NCBI RefSeq assembly: GCF_000689255.1
Contig: NZ_HG964446.1
Span: 4,569,250 to 4,633,249, forward strand
Direction: 5' to 3'
Length of the DNA: 64,000 nucleotides
Source: Mycobacterium triplex
Lineage (GTDB): Bacteria > Actinomycetota > Actinomycetes > Mycobacteriales > Mycobacteriaceae
Part shown: piece by piece, positions 10,533-18,881 of the stretch
Layout: every line of letters starts with the position of its first letter
Position numbering within the stretch: the first letter of the stretch is position 1
Made by a program: the position numbers and the translations under genes
The notes under the pieces: model-generated
Databases searched by the model: none
What the model saw: only the letters and a program-made list of their open reading frames with translations
Told to the model about the DNA's origin: nothing

Positions 10533-12146
10533 ATGTCGGCCAACAAGACTGTGGCGCAGCGCTTGGGACGGGTGCTCGAAAGGGTCACCCGTCAGAGCGG
10601 CCGATTGCAGGAGACGCCCGCCTACGGCTCCCTGCTGCTCGGCCGGGTGACCGAGAGCCAGGGCCGCCGCCGGGTCCGCATCCAGCTCATCCTGACCATC
10701 TTCATCCTCGCGGCGAATCTGATCGGGATCGGCGTGGCGGTGCTGCTGTTGGCGGTCGCGTTGCCGTCGCCCAGTATCTTCACCGACGCGCCGGGCTGGA
10801 TCACCTGGGCCGTCGCGCCCGGATACGTCGCCGTCGCGCTGGCGCTGGGCACCTTCTGGATCACCAACCGAACGATGGCCGCCCTGCGGTGGGCGATCGA
10901 GGAGCGCACCCCCACCCCCGACGACGAACGCAACACCTTCCTGGTTCCGTTCTGGCTCGCGATCGGGGTATTAGTGCTGTGGGGCGCCGGCGCGGCGCTG
11001 CTGACCACGCTTTACGGGCTGGTCAACAAGCTGTTCATTCCGATCGTCGGGTTCTCGGTGAGCTTTTGCGGCATCCTGGTGGCGACCGCGTGCTACCTGT
11101 TCACCGAGTTCGCCCTGCGACCGGTCGCCGCGCAGGCCCTCGAGGCCGGACGCGCCCCGCAGCGGCTGGCGCCGGGCATCATGGGCCGCACCCTGACGGT
11201 CTGGCTGCTCGGTTCCGGTGTACCGGTGCTGGGCATCGCACTGATCGCGTTCTTCGCGCTGGTGCTGGGCAATCTGAGCGAGACCCAACTCAGCGTCGCG
11301 GTGCTGATCGTCGCGATCGTGACCCTGATCTTCGGCTTCATCCTGATGTGGATCCTGTCCTGGCTGACGGCCACACCCGTGCGGGTGGTGCGTGCCGCGC
11401 TCAAGCGGGTCGAGCAGGGCGATCTGCGGGGCGAGCTGGTGGTGTTCGACGGCACCGAACTCGGCGAGTTGCAGCGCGGTTTCAACGCCATGGTCGACGG
11501 CCTGCGTGAGCGCGAGCGGGTGCGCGATCTCTTCGGCCGCCACGTCGGGCGCGAGGTCGCCCTGGCGGCCGAGCGCGAGAAGCCGAAACTGGGCGGCGAG
11601 GAGCGCCACGTCGCGGTGGTGTTCATCGACATCGTCGGCTCCACGCAACTGGTGACCAGCCAGCCGCCGACCGAGGTCGTCGGTGTGCTCAATCGGTTCT
11701 TCGCGATCGTCGTCGAGGAAGTCGACCGGCATCACGGACTGGTCAACAAGTTCGAGGGCGACGCATCGCTGGCCATCTTCGGCGCTCCGAATCACCTCGA
11801 CCGTCCCGAAGACGAGGCGCTGGCCGCCGCACGCGCGATCTGCAGCCGGCTGGCGCACGAAATGTCCGAGCTGCAGGCCGGCATCGGTGTGGCGGCCGGC
11901 CAGGTGGTCGCCGGCAATGTCGGCGCCAAGGAACGGTTCGAATACACCGTGATCGGCGAACCGGTCAACGAGGCGGCCCGGCTGTGCGAGCTGGCCAAGT
12001 CACACCCGGGCAGATTGCTGGCGACCGCGGACACTGTGGGGGGTGCGAGCGAAAGCGAAAGCGCCCGTTGGTCTTTGGGTGAGACCGTGACGCTGCGTGG
12101 GCACGACCACCCGACCCGCCTGGCCTCGCCCGAACGCAGCGAGTAA
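10533..12146 (+). CDS. Membrane-bound class III adenylate cyclase with HAMP domain (Rv1320c-like)
   Basis: Converts ATP to cAMP at the inner face of the membrane. The 537-residue protein has about six transmembrane segments in residues 45-275. A HAMP segment follows around 280-335 (SWLTATPVRVVRAALKRVEQGDL), and then a C-terminal cyclase domain (about 360-510). Metal-binding Asp residues are in VVFIDIVGSTQL and NKFEGDASLAIFGAP, and the Asn/Arg pair lies in VIGEPVNEAARLCEL. M. tuberculosis has three paralogues in tandem here (Rv1318c-Rv1320c), while this window has only one. It begins 36 bp from divergent nucS and is followed after 3 bp by the PIG-L gene, so the two are probably co-transcribed. 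Confidence 0.93.
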   Translation: MSANKTVAQRLGRVLERVTRQSGRLQETPAYGSLLLGRVTESQGRRRVRIQLILTIFILAANLIGIGVAVLLLAVALPSPSIFTDAPGWITWAVAPGYVAVALALGTFWITNRTMAALRWAIEERTPTPDDERNTFLVPFWLAIGVLVLWGAGAALLTTLYGLVNKLFIPIVGFSVSFCGILVATACYLFTEFALRPVAAQALEAGRAPQRLAPGIMGRTLTVWLLGSGVPVLGIALIAFFALVLGNLSETQLSVAVLIVAIVTLIFGFILMWILSWLTATPVRVVRAALKRVEQGDLRGELVVFDGTELGELQRGFNAMVDGLRERERVRDLFGRHVGREVALAAEREKPKLGGEERHVAVVFIDIVGSTQLVTSQPPTEVVGVLNRFFAIVVEEVDRHHGLVNKFEGDASLAIFGAPNHLDRPEDEALAAARAICSRLAHEMSELQAGIGVAAGQVVAGNVGAKERFEYTVIGEPVNEAARLCELAKSHPGRLLATADTVGGASESESARWSLGETVTLRGHDHPTRLASPERSE

Positions 12147-12149
12147 ACC

Positions 12150-12926
12150 GTGGCAACTCTCGTCGCCTTCCACGCGCATCCCGACGACGAGGTGGTCCTC
12201 ACCGGGGGCACGCTGGCGGCGGCGGTGGCCGCGGGGCACCGGGTGGTCCTGGTGACCGCGACCGACGGGCGCATGGGCACCGAGGACGACGACACCCGAA
12301 TGAATGAATTACAGTCGAGCGCAAGCATTCTCGGCGTGCACCGAGTGGAGTGCCTCGGCTATGCCGACAGTGGCTACGGGCCGATCTTCTACCCGGATCC
12401 ACCCGGCCGGGTCCGGTTCGCGCGGGCCGAGGTCGAAGCGGCGGCACAGCGACTGGCCGCGATCCTGCGCGACGAGGACGCACAACTGCTGCTGAGCTAT
12501 CAGACCAACGGCGGATACGGGCACCGGGATCATGTGCAGGTCCATCGCGTCGGCAAGCGTGCCGCCGAGTTGGCCGCGACTCCGCGGGTGCTCGAGGTGA
12601 CGATGCCGCGCGAGTTACTCGTCCGGGTCTCCAACGTCTGTCGCCTACTGCGACTTCCGGCGCCCTACGATGCCGAAACGGTACGCACCGCGTACGCCCC
12701 GCAGGCCACGATCACGCACCGGATCGACGTCCGGGCCTGCGCCCGGCAGAAGCGCGATGCGTTCGCCGCCCACCGCTCGCAGATCGGCGGCGGGCTCGGC
12801 GCGCGTCTGTTCGGGTTGGTGATGCTATTGCCGCCGCGGGTGTTCGGACTGGTGTTCAGTCACGAATGGTTCGTCGATCCGGCTGCCCAGCCGGGCCCCC
12901 TGCGCCGCAACATCTTTGACGGGTGA
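12150..12926 (+). CDS. PIG-L/LmbE-family zinc deacetylase
   Basis: A 258-residue N-deacetylase-fold protein. The zinc motif AHPDDE is at residues 8-13 (VAFHAHPDDEVVLTGG), and the third ligand region is GGYGHRDHVQVH. These motifs define the family that contains MshB (mycothiol biosynthesis) and Mca (mycothiol S-conjugate amidase). The sequence does not look like either one closely and the context is different, so the substrate is unknown. The GTG start is only 3 bp after the cyclase stop, which suggests translational coupling. It is absent from this position in M. tuberculosis. The C-terminal part (FGLVMLLPPRVFGLVFSHEWFVDP) resembles other mycobacterial LmbE-like proteins. Confidence 0.85.
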   Translation: MATLVAFHAHPDDEVVLTGGTLAAAVAAGHRVVLVTATDGRMGTEDDDTRMNELQSSASILGVHRVECLGYADSGYGPIFYPDPPGRVRFARAEVEAAAQRLAAILRDEDAQLLLSYQTNGGYGHRDHVQVHRVGKRAAELAATPRVLEVTMPRELLVRVSNVCRLLRLPAPYDAETVRTAYAPQATITHRIDVRACARQKRDAFAAHRSQIGGGLGARLFGLVMLLPPRVFGLVFSHEWFVDPAAQPGPLRRNIFDG

Positions 12927-12944
12927 CCCCAGGAAGAGTGCTGA

Positions 12945-13066
12945 AGGTGGGCTCGAAGAGCCGAGGCGATCGACGACATTGCCGGCCGCTTCGAGGCCGC
13001 GGCGTACGACTCGCCCTCGTCGCGCAGCGGGTCAAACCCGGCGGTAGCCACGATGGCCGGCGGCAA
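12945..13066 (-). pseudogene. Remnant of an HSL-family esterase/lipase C-terminus
   Basis: The minus frame from 13066 reads LPPAIVATAGFDPLRDEGES, the segment around the catalytic Asp of hormone-sensitive-lipase-type esterases. The similarity then shifts to another frame, where LEAAGNVVDRLGSSS continues the expected pattern. No N-terminal part with HGGG or GDSAGG is found upstream. It is therefore a frameshifted leftover about 40 residues long, not a working gene. Confidence 0.65.
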
Positions 13067-13184
13067 GCATGTGACGCACGCTCCCCCTGTTCACTGCCAA
13101 CACTTTCCAATGGTGTGACACGGGGCAACATACAACTGGCCGAAGTGCGCATCATTTCGGCCACATCGCGCACCTGCCCGACGT

Positions 13185-14411
13185 TTACGACAGACTGCGA
13201 ACCCGCACGGGCACAGTCGCTCTCACCAACGACGCCACCAGTAGCAGGGCGAAGATCAGCAGCGTACCCACACACCAGACGGTGGCCGGCCAACCACCCA
13301 CGCCGTAGATCAGCCCGCCCAGCGCGCCGGCGACCGAGCCGCCCAGGTAGTAGCTGAACAGGTACAGCGCGGAAGCCTCGGCGCGATCCCGGTATGCCAC
13401 CGCGCCCACCCATCCGCTGGCCACCGCGTGGGCGGCGAAGAACCCGCCGGTGAAGACCGCGGTCCCGACGACGACCGCGGGCAGTGCATCCGGCAGCGTC
13501 ATCAGCAAGCCCACGACGGTGATCGGCAGGGCGCAGCCCAGCACCAGCATGCGTCCCCGGCGGTCGGCGAGCCGTCCCGCCGCGGCCGACGTCCAGGTGC
13601 CCACCAGATACAGCAGGAACAGCAGGCCCACCACCGATGGCGCCAGCGCGAACGGCGCCGCGGCCAGCCGGTAGCCGAGGTAGTTGTACACGGTGACGAA
13701 ACCGCCCATCAGCGTAAATGCCAAGGCAAAAAGCTTGAGCAACAGCGGGTTTCGCAGATGCGCCAGGATGCTCTGCGTCGTCACGCGCGGACTCACCGGC
13801 TTCGGGGTGAAGAACTGGGAACGGGGCACCAGGAGGGCGAATATCACCGTCGCGGCCAGCGTCGTCGACGAGCACACCAACAGTGCGACCCGCCAGTTGC
13901 TGACTTCGAGGACCAGCGCCGGGACGATGCGCCCCGCGCAGCCGCCGATCGTCGTCCCGGCGATGTATCGTCCCATCGCCGATCCCAGCGAAGACGCGTG
14001 CACCTCCTCGGCCAGAAACGCCATCGCCACGGCGGGAATCCCGGCGAGCGCGACGCCCTGGGCGGCCCGCCCGGCCAGCAGCACGCCGAGCGAGGGGCTC
14101 AACGGCAGCAGCAACCCGATGATGCTGGAGGTGATCCCGGAGATCAGCATCACGGTGATGCGCCCGTAGCGCTCGGAGAGCGCGCTCGCCGGGACGATGG
14201 ACAACGCCAGCATTCCGGTGGTGAGCGAGACCGTCAGCGCCGCGGTGGCCGGGCCGATCCGGTAGTAGGCCGACAGCGCGGGAAGCAGCGCCTGGGTGCA
14301 ATACATCGCGGCGAAACTGGCCAGACCCGCACCACACAGCGCCGCGGTCACCCGCCGGTATCCGCGGCTGCCGGCGAGGTGGGCGATCGGAGTCGCGGTG
14401 AGCTGGGGCAT
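13185..14411 (-). CDS. MFS transporter (YnfM/AraNP-like efflux family)
   Basis: Twelve-helix major facilitator of 408 residues starting at ATG 14411 (MPQLTATPIAHLAGSRGY); longer upstream starts would run through the divergent promoter and lysR. Typical MFS loop motifs are seen: ALSERYGRITVMLISG between helices 2 and 3 and AGRLADRRGRMLVLGCA in the second half. The sequence resembles YnfM/YdhP-type drug or metabolite exporters, with the substrate unknown. It is transcribed divergently from a LysR regulator 90 bp away, which suggests direct control by that protein. Neither gene is found at this place in M. tuberculosis. Confidence 0.87.
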   Translation of the reverse strand: MPQLTATPIAHLAGSRGYRRVTAALCGAGLASFAAMYCTQALLPALSAYYRIGPATAALTVSLTTGMLALSIVPASALSERYGRITVMLISGITSSIIGLLLPLSPSLGVLLAGRAAQGVALAGIPAVAMAFLAEEVHASSLGSAMGRYIAGTTIGGCAGRIVPALVLEVSNWRVALLVCSSTTLAATVIFALLVPRSQFFTPKPVSPRVTTQSILAHLRNPLLLKLFALAFTLMGGFVTVYNYLGYRLAAAPFALAPSVVGLLFLLYLVGTWTSAAAGRLADRRGRMLVLGCALPITVVGLLMTLPDALPAVVVGTAVFTGGFFAAHAVASGWVGAVAYRDRAEASALYLFSYYLGGSVAGALGGLIYGVGGWPATVWCVGTLLIFALLLVASLVRATVPVRVRSLS

Positions 14412-14465
14412 GACGACGATGCTTCGCGTTGGCCGACTGAATAGGAAATGAATTATTGGCGGTTT

Positions 14466-14471
14466 TATAAT
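14466..14471 (+). promoter_or_regulatory. Perfect TATAAT -10 box in the lysR/MFS divergent region
   Basis: TATAAT at 14466-14471 lies 31 bp before the lysR ATG, inside an AT-rich stretch that is unusual for this genome. No good -35 element is visible at the right spacing, which fits a regulated promoter. The 90-bp region (14412-14501) is the expected place for LysR binding that controls both divergent genes. Confidence 0.45.
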
Positions 14472-14501
14472 GCGATTCCAACATAAGCAGAGGTGGCGGG
14501 C

Positions 14502-15374
14502 ATGGCCGATGGCGACTACGAGTGGTTTCTCACACTCGCCGAGCTCCAACACGTCACCGCGGCGGCTCAACAACTTCACATCGCGCAGCCGACCCTGACC
14601 CGGATGCTGGCGCGCCTGGAGCGCCGACTCGGGGTGCCACTGTTCGATCGGCACGGCCGCCGGCTCGCGCTGAGCACCTACGGCCGGATCTTCTACCAGC
14701 ACGCGCGCCGGGCGCAGTTGGAGCTCGATTCGGCCCGGCGCGAAATCGAGGACCTGAACAACCCGGCCGCCGGGGAGATCCGGCTGGGTTTCCTGAGTTC
14801 GTTTGGATCAGTCGTCGTGCCCCGCCTGATCGCCGGGTTCGGCGAGGTGTCACCGCGCGTCACGTTCACCCTCGAGGAGGGTGCCGCCGAGTCCATCAGC
14901 GAACGCGTGCTGGAGGGGGCCATCGACGTCGCGGTGGTATCGCCACGGCCACAGAAGCCAACCCTGGCCTGGCGCAGCCTGTTTCGTCAGCGCCTCGGTG
15001 TCGCCGTACCCCGCGAGCACCGCCTGACGGACGCGGCGGCGGTGTCGATGACGGACCTCGCCGACGAGCCGTTCATCACGATGCATCCGGGATTTGGTAT
15101 GCGGCAACTCCTCGATGAGCTTTGTGCCGCAGCGCAATTCCAGCCACGCATCGTCCTGGAATCGACGAACCTGACCACCAACGCCGGGCTGGTGGCCGCC
15201 GGGTTGGGCATCAGCCTGACCCCGATCGACGGCGGCGAGCATGCGCCCGGCGTCAGGGTGCTGCCACTGGCCGACGCCGACGCCTACCGCGACATCGGGA
15301 TGATCTGGGATTCGGCACGACCGTTGTCCCGCTCCGCCCGAGACTTCATCGCCTCGGCGACGCGGCCGGTTTGA
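14502..15374 (+). CDS. LysR-family transcriptional regulator
   Basis: LysR-type regulator of 290 residues from ATG 14502, chosen because GAGG sits about 9 nt upstream; GTG 14493 would add three residues. The N-terminal winged helix-turn-helix covers about residues 5-65 (AELQHVTAAAQQLHIAQPTL). The effector domain of periplasmic-binding-protein fold follows, with EIRLGFLSSFGSVVVPRLI opening it. It is divergent from the MFS exporter, the classical arrangement for a regulator of its neighbour. The inducer is unknown. The protein resembles YnfL/CynR-like regulators paired with YnfM-type transporters, consistent with the neighbour. Confidence 0.9.
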   Translation: MADGDYEWFLTLAELQHVTAAAQQLHIAQPTLTRMLARLERRLGVPLFDRHGRRLALSTYGRIFYQHARRAQLELDSARREIEDLNNPAAGEIRLGFLSSFGSVVVPRLIAGFGEVSPRVTFTLEEGAAESISERVLEGAIDVAVVSPRPQKPTLAWRSLFRQRLGVAVPREHRLTDAAAVSMTDLADEPFITMHPGFGMRQLLDELCAAAQFQPRIVLESTNLTTNAGLVAAGLGISLTPIDGGEHAPGVRVLPLADADAYRDIGMIWDSARPLSRSARDFIASATRPV

Positions 15375-15410
15375 TTCCGGCGCCAACCCTTGCGCAACGG
15401 CGGCCTCCGT

Positions 15411-15430
15411 AGTATCAAGTACCTGATACT
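15411..15430. promoter_or_regulatory. 20-bp palindromic operator candidate
   Basis: AGTATCAAGTACCTGATACT is a palindrome with a single mismatched pair, 20 bp before the start of the EXPERA-type gene. Its length and symmetry fit a dimeric TetR- or MarR-type repressor site overlapping the promoter. It is also 36 bp after the lysR stop, so it belongs to the downstream gene. No candidate repressor gene is adjacent apart from lysR, whose family prefers T-N11-A sites. Confidence 0.5.
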
Positions 15431-15450
15431 GATCGAGGCGGAGGTACGCA

Positions 15451-16239
15451 ATGGAGCCAACCCACCCCGAGCTCGCCCGGCCATTCGCACCGCATCGGCT
15501 GAAGATCTTTTCCGTCATGTTCTCGTTCGTCGGGGCCGTTTTCGTGTTCATGACGATCGCGTCCGCGGTCGGACTGGTGGCCCCGACCATGACCGTGGAC
15601 GTGATCGCGAACCTGATCTTCGGCATACCGGTCATCCTGTTGCCGTTCATCCTGTTCTGGAAGGCGCCGGGGGAACAGCGATCCAAGTCGGCGCTGGCCG
15701 CCGAGCTCGTCATGGTGTACATACCGCTGACCGCCGGCAGCCAGCTCAGCTACGAGTTGCCGTTTCTCCTCGGCCATCCGTTCAGCCTGTGGGGAACCAC
15801 CACCGATCCCGGCTGGAAGTGGCTGTGGTGGCAGTACGGCTTGGCCGATACGCGCTACCGCAGCGACGACAACTTCATCTTCGGCCTGGAGTTCGGCGCC
15901 GTCCTCGCCGGAATCATGCTGTTCGTGGTGTGGACGCGGATGCTGCGCCGAGACCTGCCCGACGAGTCACGAATTCGCTGTCTGTGGTTGAGCTTCTTCG
16001 GCATCGCCGTGTTGATCACCGGCACGACGGCCTACTACGTCGCCGAGGTGCGCGCGGGGTTCCACGACATCGGGCAGGGCGCATTTGGCTTCTGGTTCAA
16101 GTTTATTGGGGAAAACGTTCCCTATCTGATCCTGCCCTACTTCGTGCTCTACGCCATCTACTATCTGGTGAATCAGCTGACGCGTGAGGCGGGCGCCCAC
16201 GCGGTGCAGCGTCAAGAGCGGGCCGCCGCGACGCCTTAG
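15451..16239 (+). CDS. Multi-pass membrane protein with EXPERA-like (emopamil-binding protein-type) motif
   Basis: A 262-residue protein with about six predicted membrane helices. Residues 122-148 read WKWLWWQYGLADTRYRSDD followed by NFIFGLEF. This closely matches the W-x-Y-x-x-(G/A)D-x-RY-x-x-DNF-x-x-x-x-E signature of eukaryotic emopamil-binding protein/sterol delta8-delta7 isomerase (EXPERA domain). An upstream Glu in SQLSYELPF (about 102) may correspond to the other acidic active-site position. A role on sterols or other lipids is therefore possible but is inference. GGAGG lies 7 nt before the ATG, and a 20-bp palindrome precedes it. The gene overlaps the convergent VOC gene by 4 bp. I do not know an equivalent in the M. 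tuberculosis locus. Confidence 0.7.
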   Translation: MEPTHPELARPFAPHRLKIFSVMFSFVGAVFVFMTIASAVGLVAPTMTVDVIANLIFGIPVILLPFILFWKAPGEQRSKSALAAELVMVYIPLTAGSQLSYELPFLLGHPFSLWGTTTDPGWKWLWWQYGLADTRYRSDDNFIFGLEFGAVLAGIMLFVVWTRMLRRDLPDESRIRCLWLSFFGIAVLITGTTAYYVAEVRAGFHDIGQGAFGFWFKFIGENVPYLILPYFVLYAIYYLVNQLTREAGAHAVQRQERAAATP

Positions 16240-16712
16240 CCGCCGGGCCGCCACAGCTCCACCGTGGTGCGCGCCCCGCCGGGCAGCTCGAGAATCTCGA
16301 TGGGCGTGTCGTCGGGGTCGTAGACGAAGAACATTCGCACGCCACCGATATCGACGATCGGCTCGGTGCGCACCTCGGGATGCTGGCGCCGCACGGCGTC
16401 GAAAGTGTCGTCGAGGTCGGCGACGCGAAACGAGATGTTGGTGTAGCCGCGATGCGGACCGGCGGGGCCGGCGGGAACATCGCCGAGAAACAGCAGTTCG
16501 ACCATCGCTCCCGCGATCAGCCCGCCGACCATGCGACCGTTCTGGGCCGCGCCGCCGGTCACCGCATCGAGTCCGCCACCCTCGAGTTCGACATCGAAGA
16601 CCACGTCGATGCCCAGCACCGCGGTGTAGAACGCCAACGACCTGTCCATGTCGGAGACACCGATGCACACATGGGAGAAGTTCTCGACGGCAATGGGTCT
16701 CGGCTCGGTCAT
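16236..16712 (-). CDS. VOC-superfamily protein (glyoxalase/dioxygenase fold)
   Basis: A 158-residue protein with two VOC modules: VENFSHVCIGVSDMDRSLAF near residues 9-28 and GYTNISFRVADLDDTF near 89-104. Metal ligands are likely the His of FSHVCIG, a Glu in VELLFLGD and the Glu in PIEILELPGG. The spacing fits lactoylglutathione-lyase-like or dioxygenase-like members; the substrate cannot be read from the sequence. It converges on the EXPERA-type gene with a 4-bp stop overlap and is divergent from alkA by 113 bp. Confidence 0.85.
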   Translation of the reverse strand: MTEPRPIAVENFSHVCIGVSDMDRSLAFYTAVLGIDVVFDVELEGGGLDAVTGGAAQNGRMVGGLIAGAMVELLFLGDVPAGPAGPHRGYTNISFRVADLDDTFDAVRRQHPEVRTEPIVDIGGVRMFFVYDPDDTPIEILELPGGARTTVELWRPGG

Positions 16713-16825
16713 GCGGTCTCCTTTGGGGCGATCGGTCGTTCAAGCATCGCGGAGGGCACGCGCCGACCCGCAGTCATGTCGCTTTTCCGCCAGTCTTGTC
16801 GGTCCTCAGGTGTAACTGTGGAAGC

Positions 16826-18313
16826 GTGCACGACGATTTCGAACGCTGCTACCGGGCGGTCCAGTCCAAGGACGCCCGGTTCGACGGCTGGTTCGTCACC
16901 GCGGTGCTGACCACCCGCATCTACTGCCGGCCCAGTTGCCCGGTGCGCCCGCCGTTCGCCCGTAACGTGCGGTTTTATCCGACCGCGGCGGCAGCGCAGC
17001 GGGCGGGTTTCCGAGCGTGCAAGCGATGCCGTCCCGACGCCTCACCGGGTTCGCCGGAATGGAACGTGCGCGGCGACGTCGTGGCGCGGGCGATGCGGCT
17101 GATCGCCGACGGCACCGTGGACCGCGCCGGGGTGAGCGGTCTGGCCGCCCACCTCGGGTACACCACCCGGCAGCTGGAGCGGCTTTTGCAGGCCGAGGTC
17201 GGCGCCGGCCCGCTCGCGCTGGCCCGCGCGCAACGAAGCCAGACCGCCCGGCTGCTGATCGAGACGACCGACCTACCGTTCGGCGACGTCGCGTTCGCAG
17301 CAGGCTTCTGCAGCATCCGCCAATTCAACGACACCGTGCGCCTGGTGTTCGAAAGCACACCGACCGACTTGCGCAGGCGCGCGGCGGCCCGGTCCGGATC
17401 CGACACGACTTCGACTGGGACAGTGTGCCTTCGGCTGCCGGTACGGACCCCGTTCGCTTACGAAGGCGTCTTCGGTCATCTGGCCGCGGGCGCCGTCCCG
17501 GGTTGCGAGGAAGTACGTGACGGCGCATATCGGCGCACCCTGCGGCTCCCGGCCGGCAACGCCGTGGTCGCGCTGACGCCGGCCGTCGACCACGTCCGCT
17601 GTCTGCTCGTGCTCGACGACTTCCGCGACCTCACGACCGCGATCGCCCGCTGCCGGCGACTGCTCGACCTCGACGCCGACCCGGAGGCGATCGTGGACAC
17701 GCTGAGCCGCGACCCGGTGCTGACTCCCGTCGTGGCCAAGGCGCCGGGACAACGCATGCCGCGCACGGTCGATGAGGCCGAACTCGCGGTGCGCGCGGTG
17801 CTGGGCCAGCAGGTATCGACCAAGGCCGCACGCACCCACGTCGGCCGATTGGTCGCCGCCTACGGCCAACCGGTGCACGACCCCGACGGCGCACTGACAC
17901 ATGCCTTCCCGTCAATCGAGCAGCTGGCCGAGATCGATCCCGTCCATCTGGCGGTGCCCAAGTCCCGGCAGCGGACGATGGCCGCGCTCGTCACCGGACT
18001 GCTCGACGGCAGCGTGGTCCTGGACGCCGGCAGCGACTGGGACAGCGCGCGCACCCAATTGTTGGCCCTGCCGGGTATCGGCCCATGGACCGCCGAGGTG
18101 ATCGCCATGCGCGGGCTCGGCGACCCGGATGCCTTTCCGGCCAGCGACCTCGGTCTACAGCTCGCCGCCAAAGCGCTGGGCATTCCGACGAATCAACGCA
18201 AACTCATTGAGCACAGCGCACATTGGCGCCCCTGGCGCTCGTACGCCACTCAGCACTTGTGGACCACCCTCGAGCATCCGGTAAACCAATGGCCGCCACA
18301 GGAGGTCGCATGA
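16826..18313 (+). CDS. alkA: Ada-AlkA fusion: methyl-phosphotriester sensor plus 3-methyladenine DNA glycosylase
   Basis: Bifunctional adaptive-response protein of 495 residues from GTG 16826 (MHDDFERCYRAVQSKDARF), near the 496 of Rv1317c. The N-terminal Ada zinc domain holds the four Cys ligands in YCRPSCPVRPP and ACKRC (about 36-75). The AraC-type HTH follows at about 85-190 (FGDVAFAAGFCSIRQFNDT). The C-terminal AlkA glycosylase (about 200-490) has the helix-hairpin-helix LPGIGPWTAEVIAMRGLGDP and the catalytic Asp in FPASDLGLQL. The long open frame upstream of 16826 crosses the VOC gene and is not coding. The stop overlaps the ogt start (ATGA), so the two repair genes are one operon, probably auto-induced by alkylation damage. 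Confidence 0.94.
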   Translation: MHDDFERCYRAVQSKDARFDGWFVTAVLTTRIYCRPSCPVRPPFARNVRFYPTAAAAQRAGFRACKRCRPDASPGSPEWNVRGDVVARAMRLIADGTVDRAGVSGLAAHLGYTTRQLERLLQAEVGAGPLALARAQRSQTARLLIETTDLPFGDVAFAAGFCSIRQFNDTVRLVFESTPTDLRRRAAARSGSDTTSTGTVCLRLPVRTPFAYEGVFGHLAAGAVPGCEEVRDGAYRRTLRLPAGNAVVALTPAVDHVRCLLVLDDFRDLTTAIARCRRLLDLDADPEAIVDTLSRDPVLTPVVAKAPGQRMPRTVDEAELAVRAVLGQQVSTKAARTHVGRLVAAYGQPVHDPDGALTHAFPSIEQLAEIDPVHLAVPKSRQRTMAALVTGLLDGSVVLDAGSDWDSARTQLLALPGIGPWTAEVIAMRGLGDPDAFPASDLGLQLAAKALGIPTNQRKLIEHSAHWRPWRSYATQHLWTTLEHPVNQWPPQEVA

Positions 18314-18801
18314 TCAGCTACCGCACCATCGACAGCCCGATCGGGTTGCTGACCCTGGCGGGGCACGGCTCGGTGTTGACCAATCTGCGGATGGTCGACC
18401 AGACCTATGAACCGAGCCGCGCCGACTGGTCGCCCGATCCGGAAGCATTCGGCGCGGCCGTCGACCAACTCGTCGCGTACTTCGCCGGCGAGCTCATGAC
18501 TTTCGACATCGAACTCGACCTGCGGGGCACCGAATTCCAGCGGCGGGTCTGGAAAGCGCTGCTGACGATTCCGTATGGCGAAACCCGCTCGTACGGGGAA
18601 ATCGCCGAACAGATCGGGGCGCCCGGCGCCGCACGTGCGGTCGGATTGGCCAACGGCCACAATCCGATCGCGATCGTCGTGCCCTGCCATCGAGTCATCG
18701 GCGCCAATGGCAGCCTCACCGGCTTCGGCGGCGGACTGGGCCGAAAGCGCACGCTGCTCGAATTGGAAAACCAGCGCTCGAATTTAACGCTATTCGACTA
18801 A
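18310..18801 (+). CDS. ogt: O6-methylguanine-DNA methyltransferase
   Basis: Suicide methyltransferase that removes O6-methyl groups from guanine onto its own Cys. It is 163 residues from ATG 18310, which overlaps the alkA stop by 4 bp and has GGAGG 4 nt upstream. The acceptor Cys is in IVVPCHRVIGANGSLTGFGG. The DNA-binding helix-turn-helix is RSYGEIAEQIGAPGAARAVG, and the Asn hinge lies in VGLANGHNPI. The length is close to Rv1316c (165). In this Ada-lineage arrangement the Ogt activity is a separate protein from the Ada/AlkA fusion. Confidence 0.95.
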   Translation: MISYRTIDSPIGLLTLAGHGSVLTNLRMVDQTYEPSRADWSPDPEAFGAAVDQLVAYFAGELMTFDIELDLRGTEFQRRVWKALLTIPYGETRSYGEIAEQIGAPGAARAVGLANGHNPIAIVVPCHRVIGANGSLTGFGGGLGRKRTLLELENQRSNLTLFD

Positions 18802-18804
18802 TGC

Positions 18805-18870
18805 TGCCGAACGTCGAGTTGTTGTCGCGATTTGCCGCGTACATCCGCAACAACTCGACGTTGGACGGCA
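18805..18870. repeat. Long inverted repeat after ogt
   Basis: AACGTCGAGTTGTTG (18810-18824) pairs perfectly with CAACAACTCGACGTT (18848-18862) across a 23-nt loop. Outside a 3-nt bulge, TGCCG and CGGCA add five more pairs. It sits 3 bp after the ogt stop and 12 bp before the rrn terminator. No T-run follows, so it may be a Rho-type or RNA-stability structure, or a copy of a dispersed palindromic element. Confidence 0.7.
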
Positions 18871-18881
18871 AGCGAAAATGC

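Noticed and set aside
16184-16825. N-terminal extension of the alkA frame
   Set aside because: It runs antisense through the VOC gene; the GTG at 16826 gives the length and start expected for Ada-AlkA.
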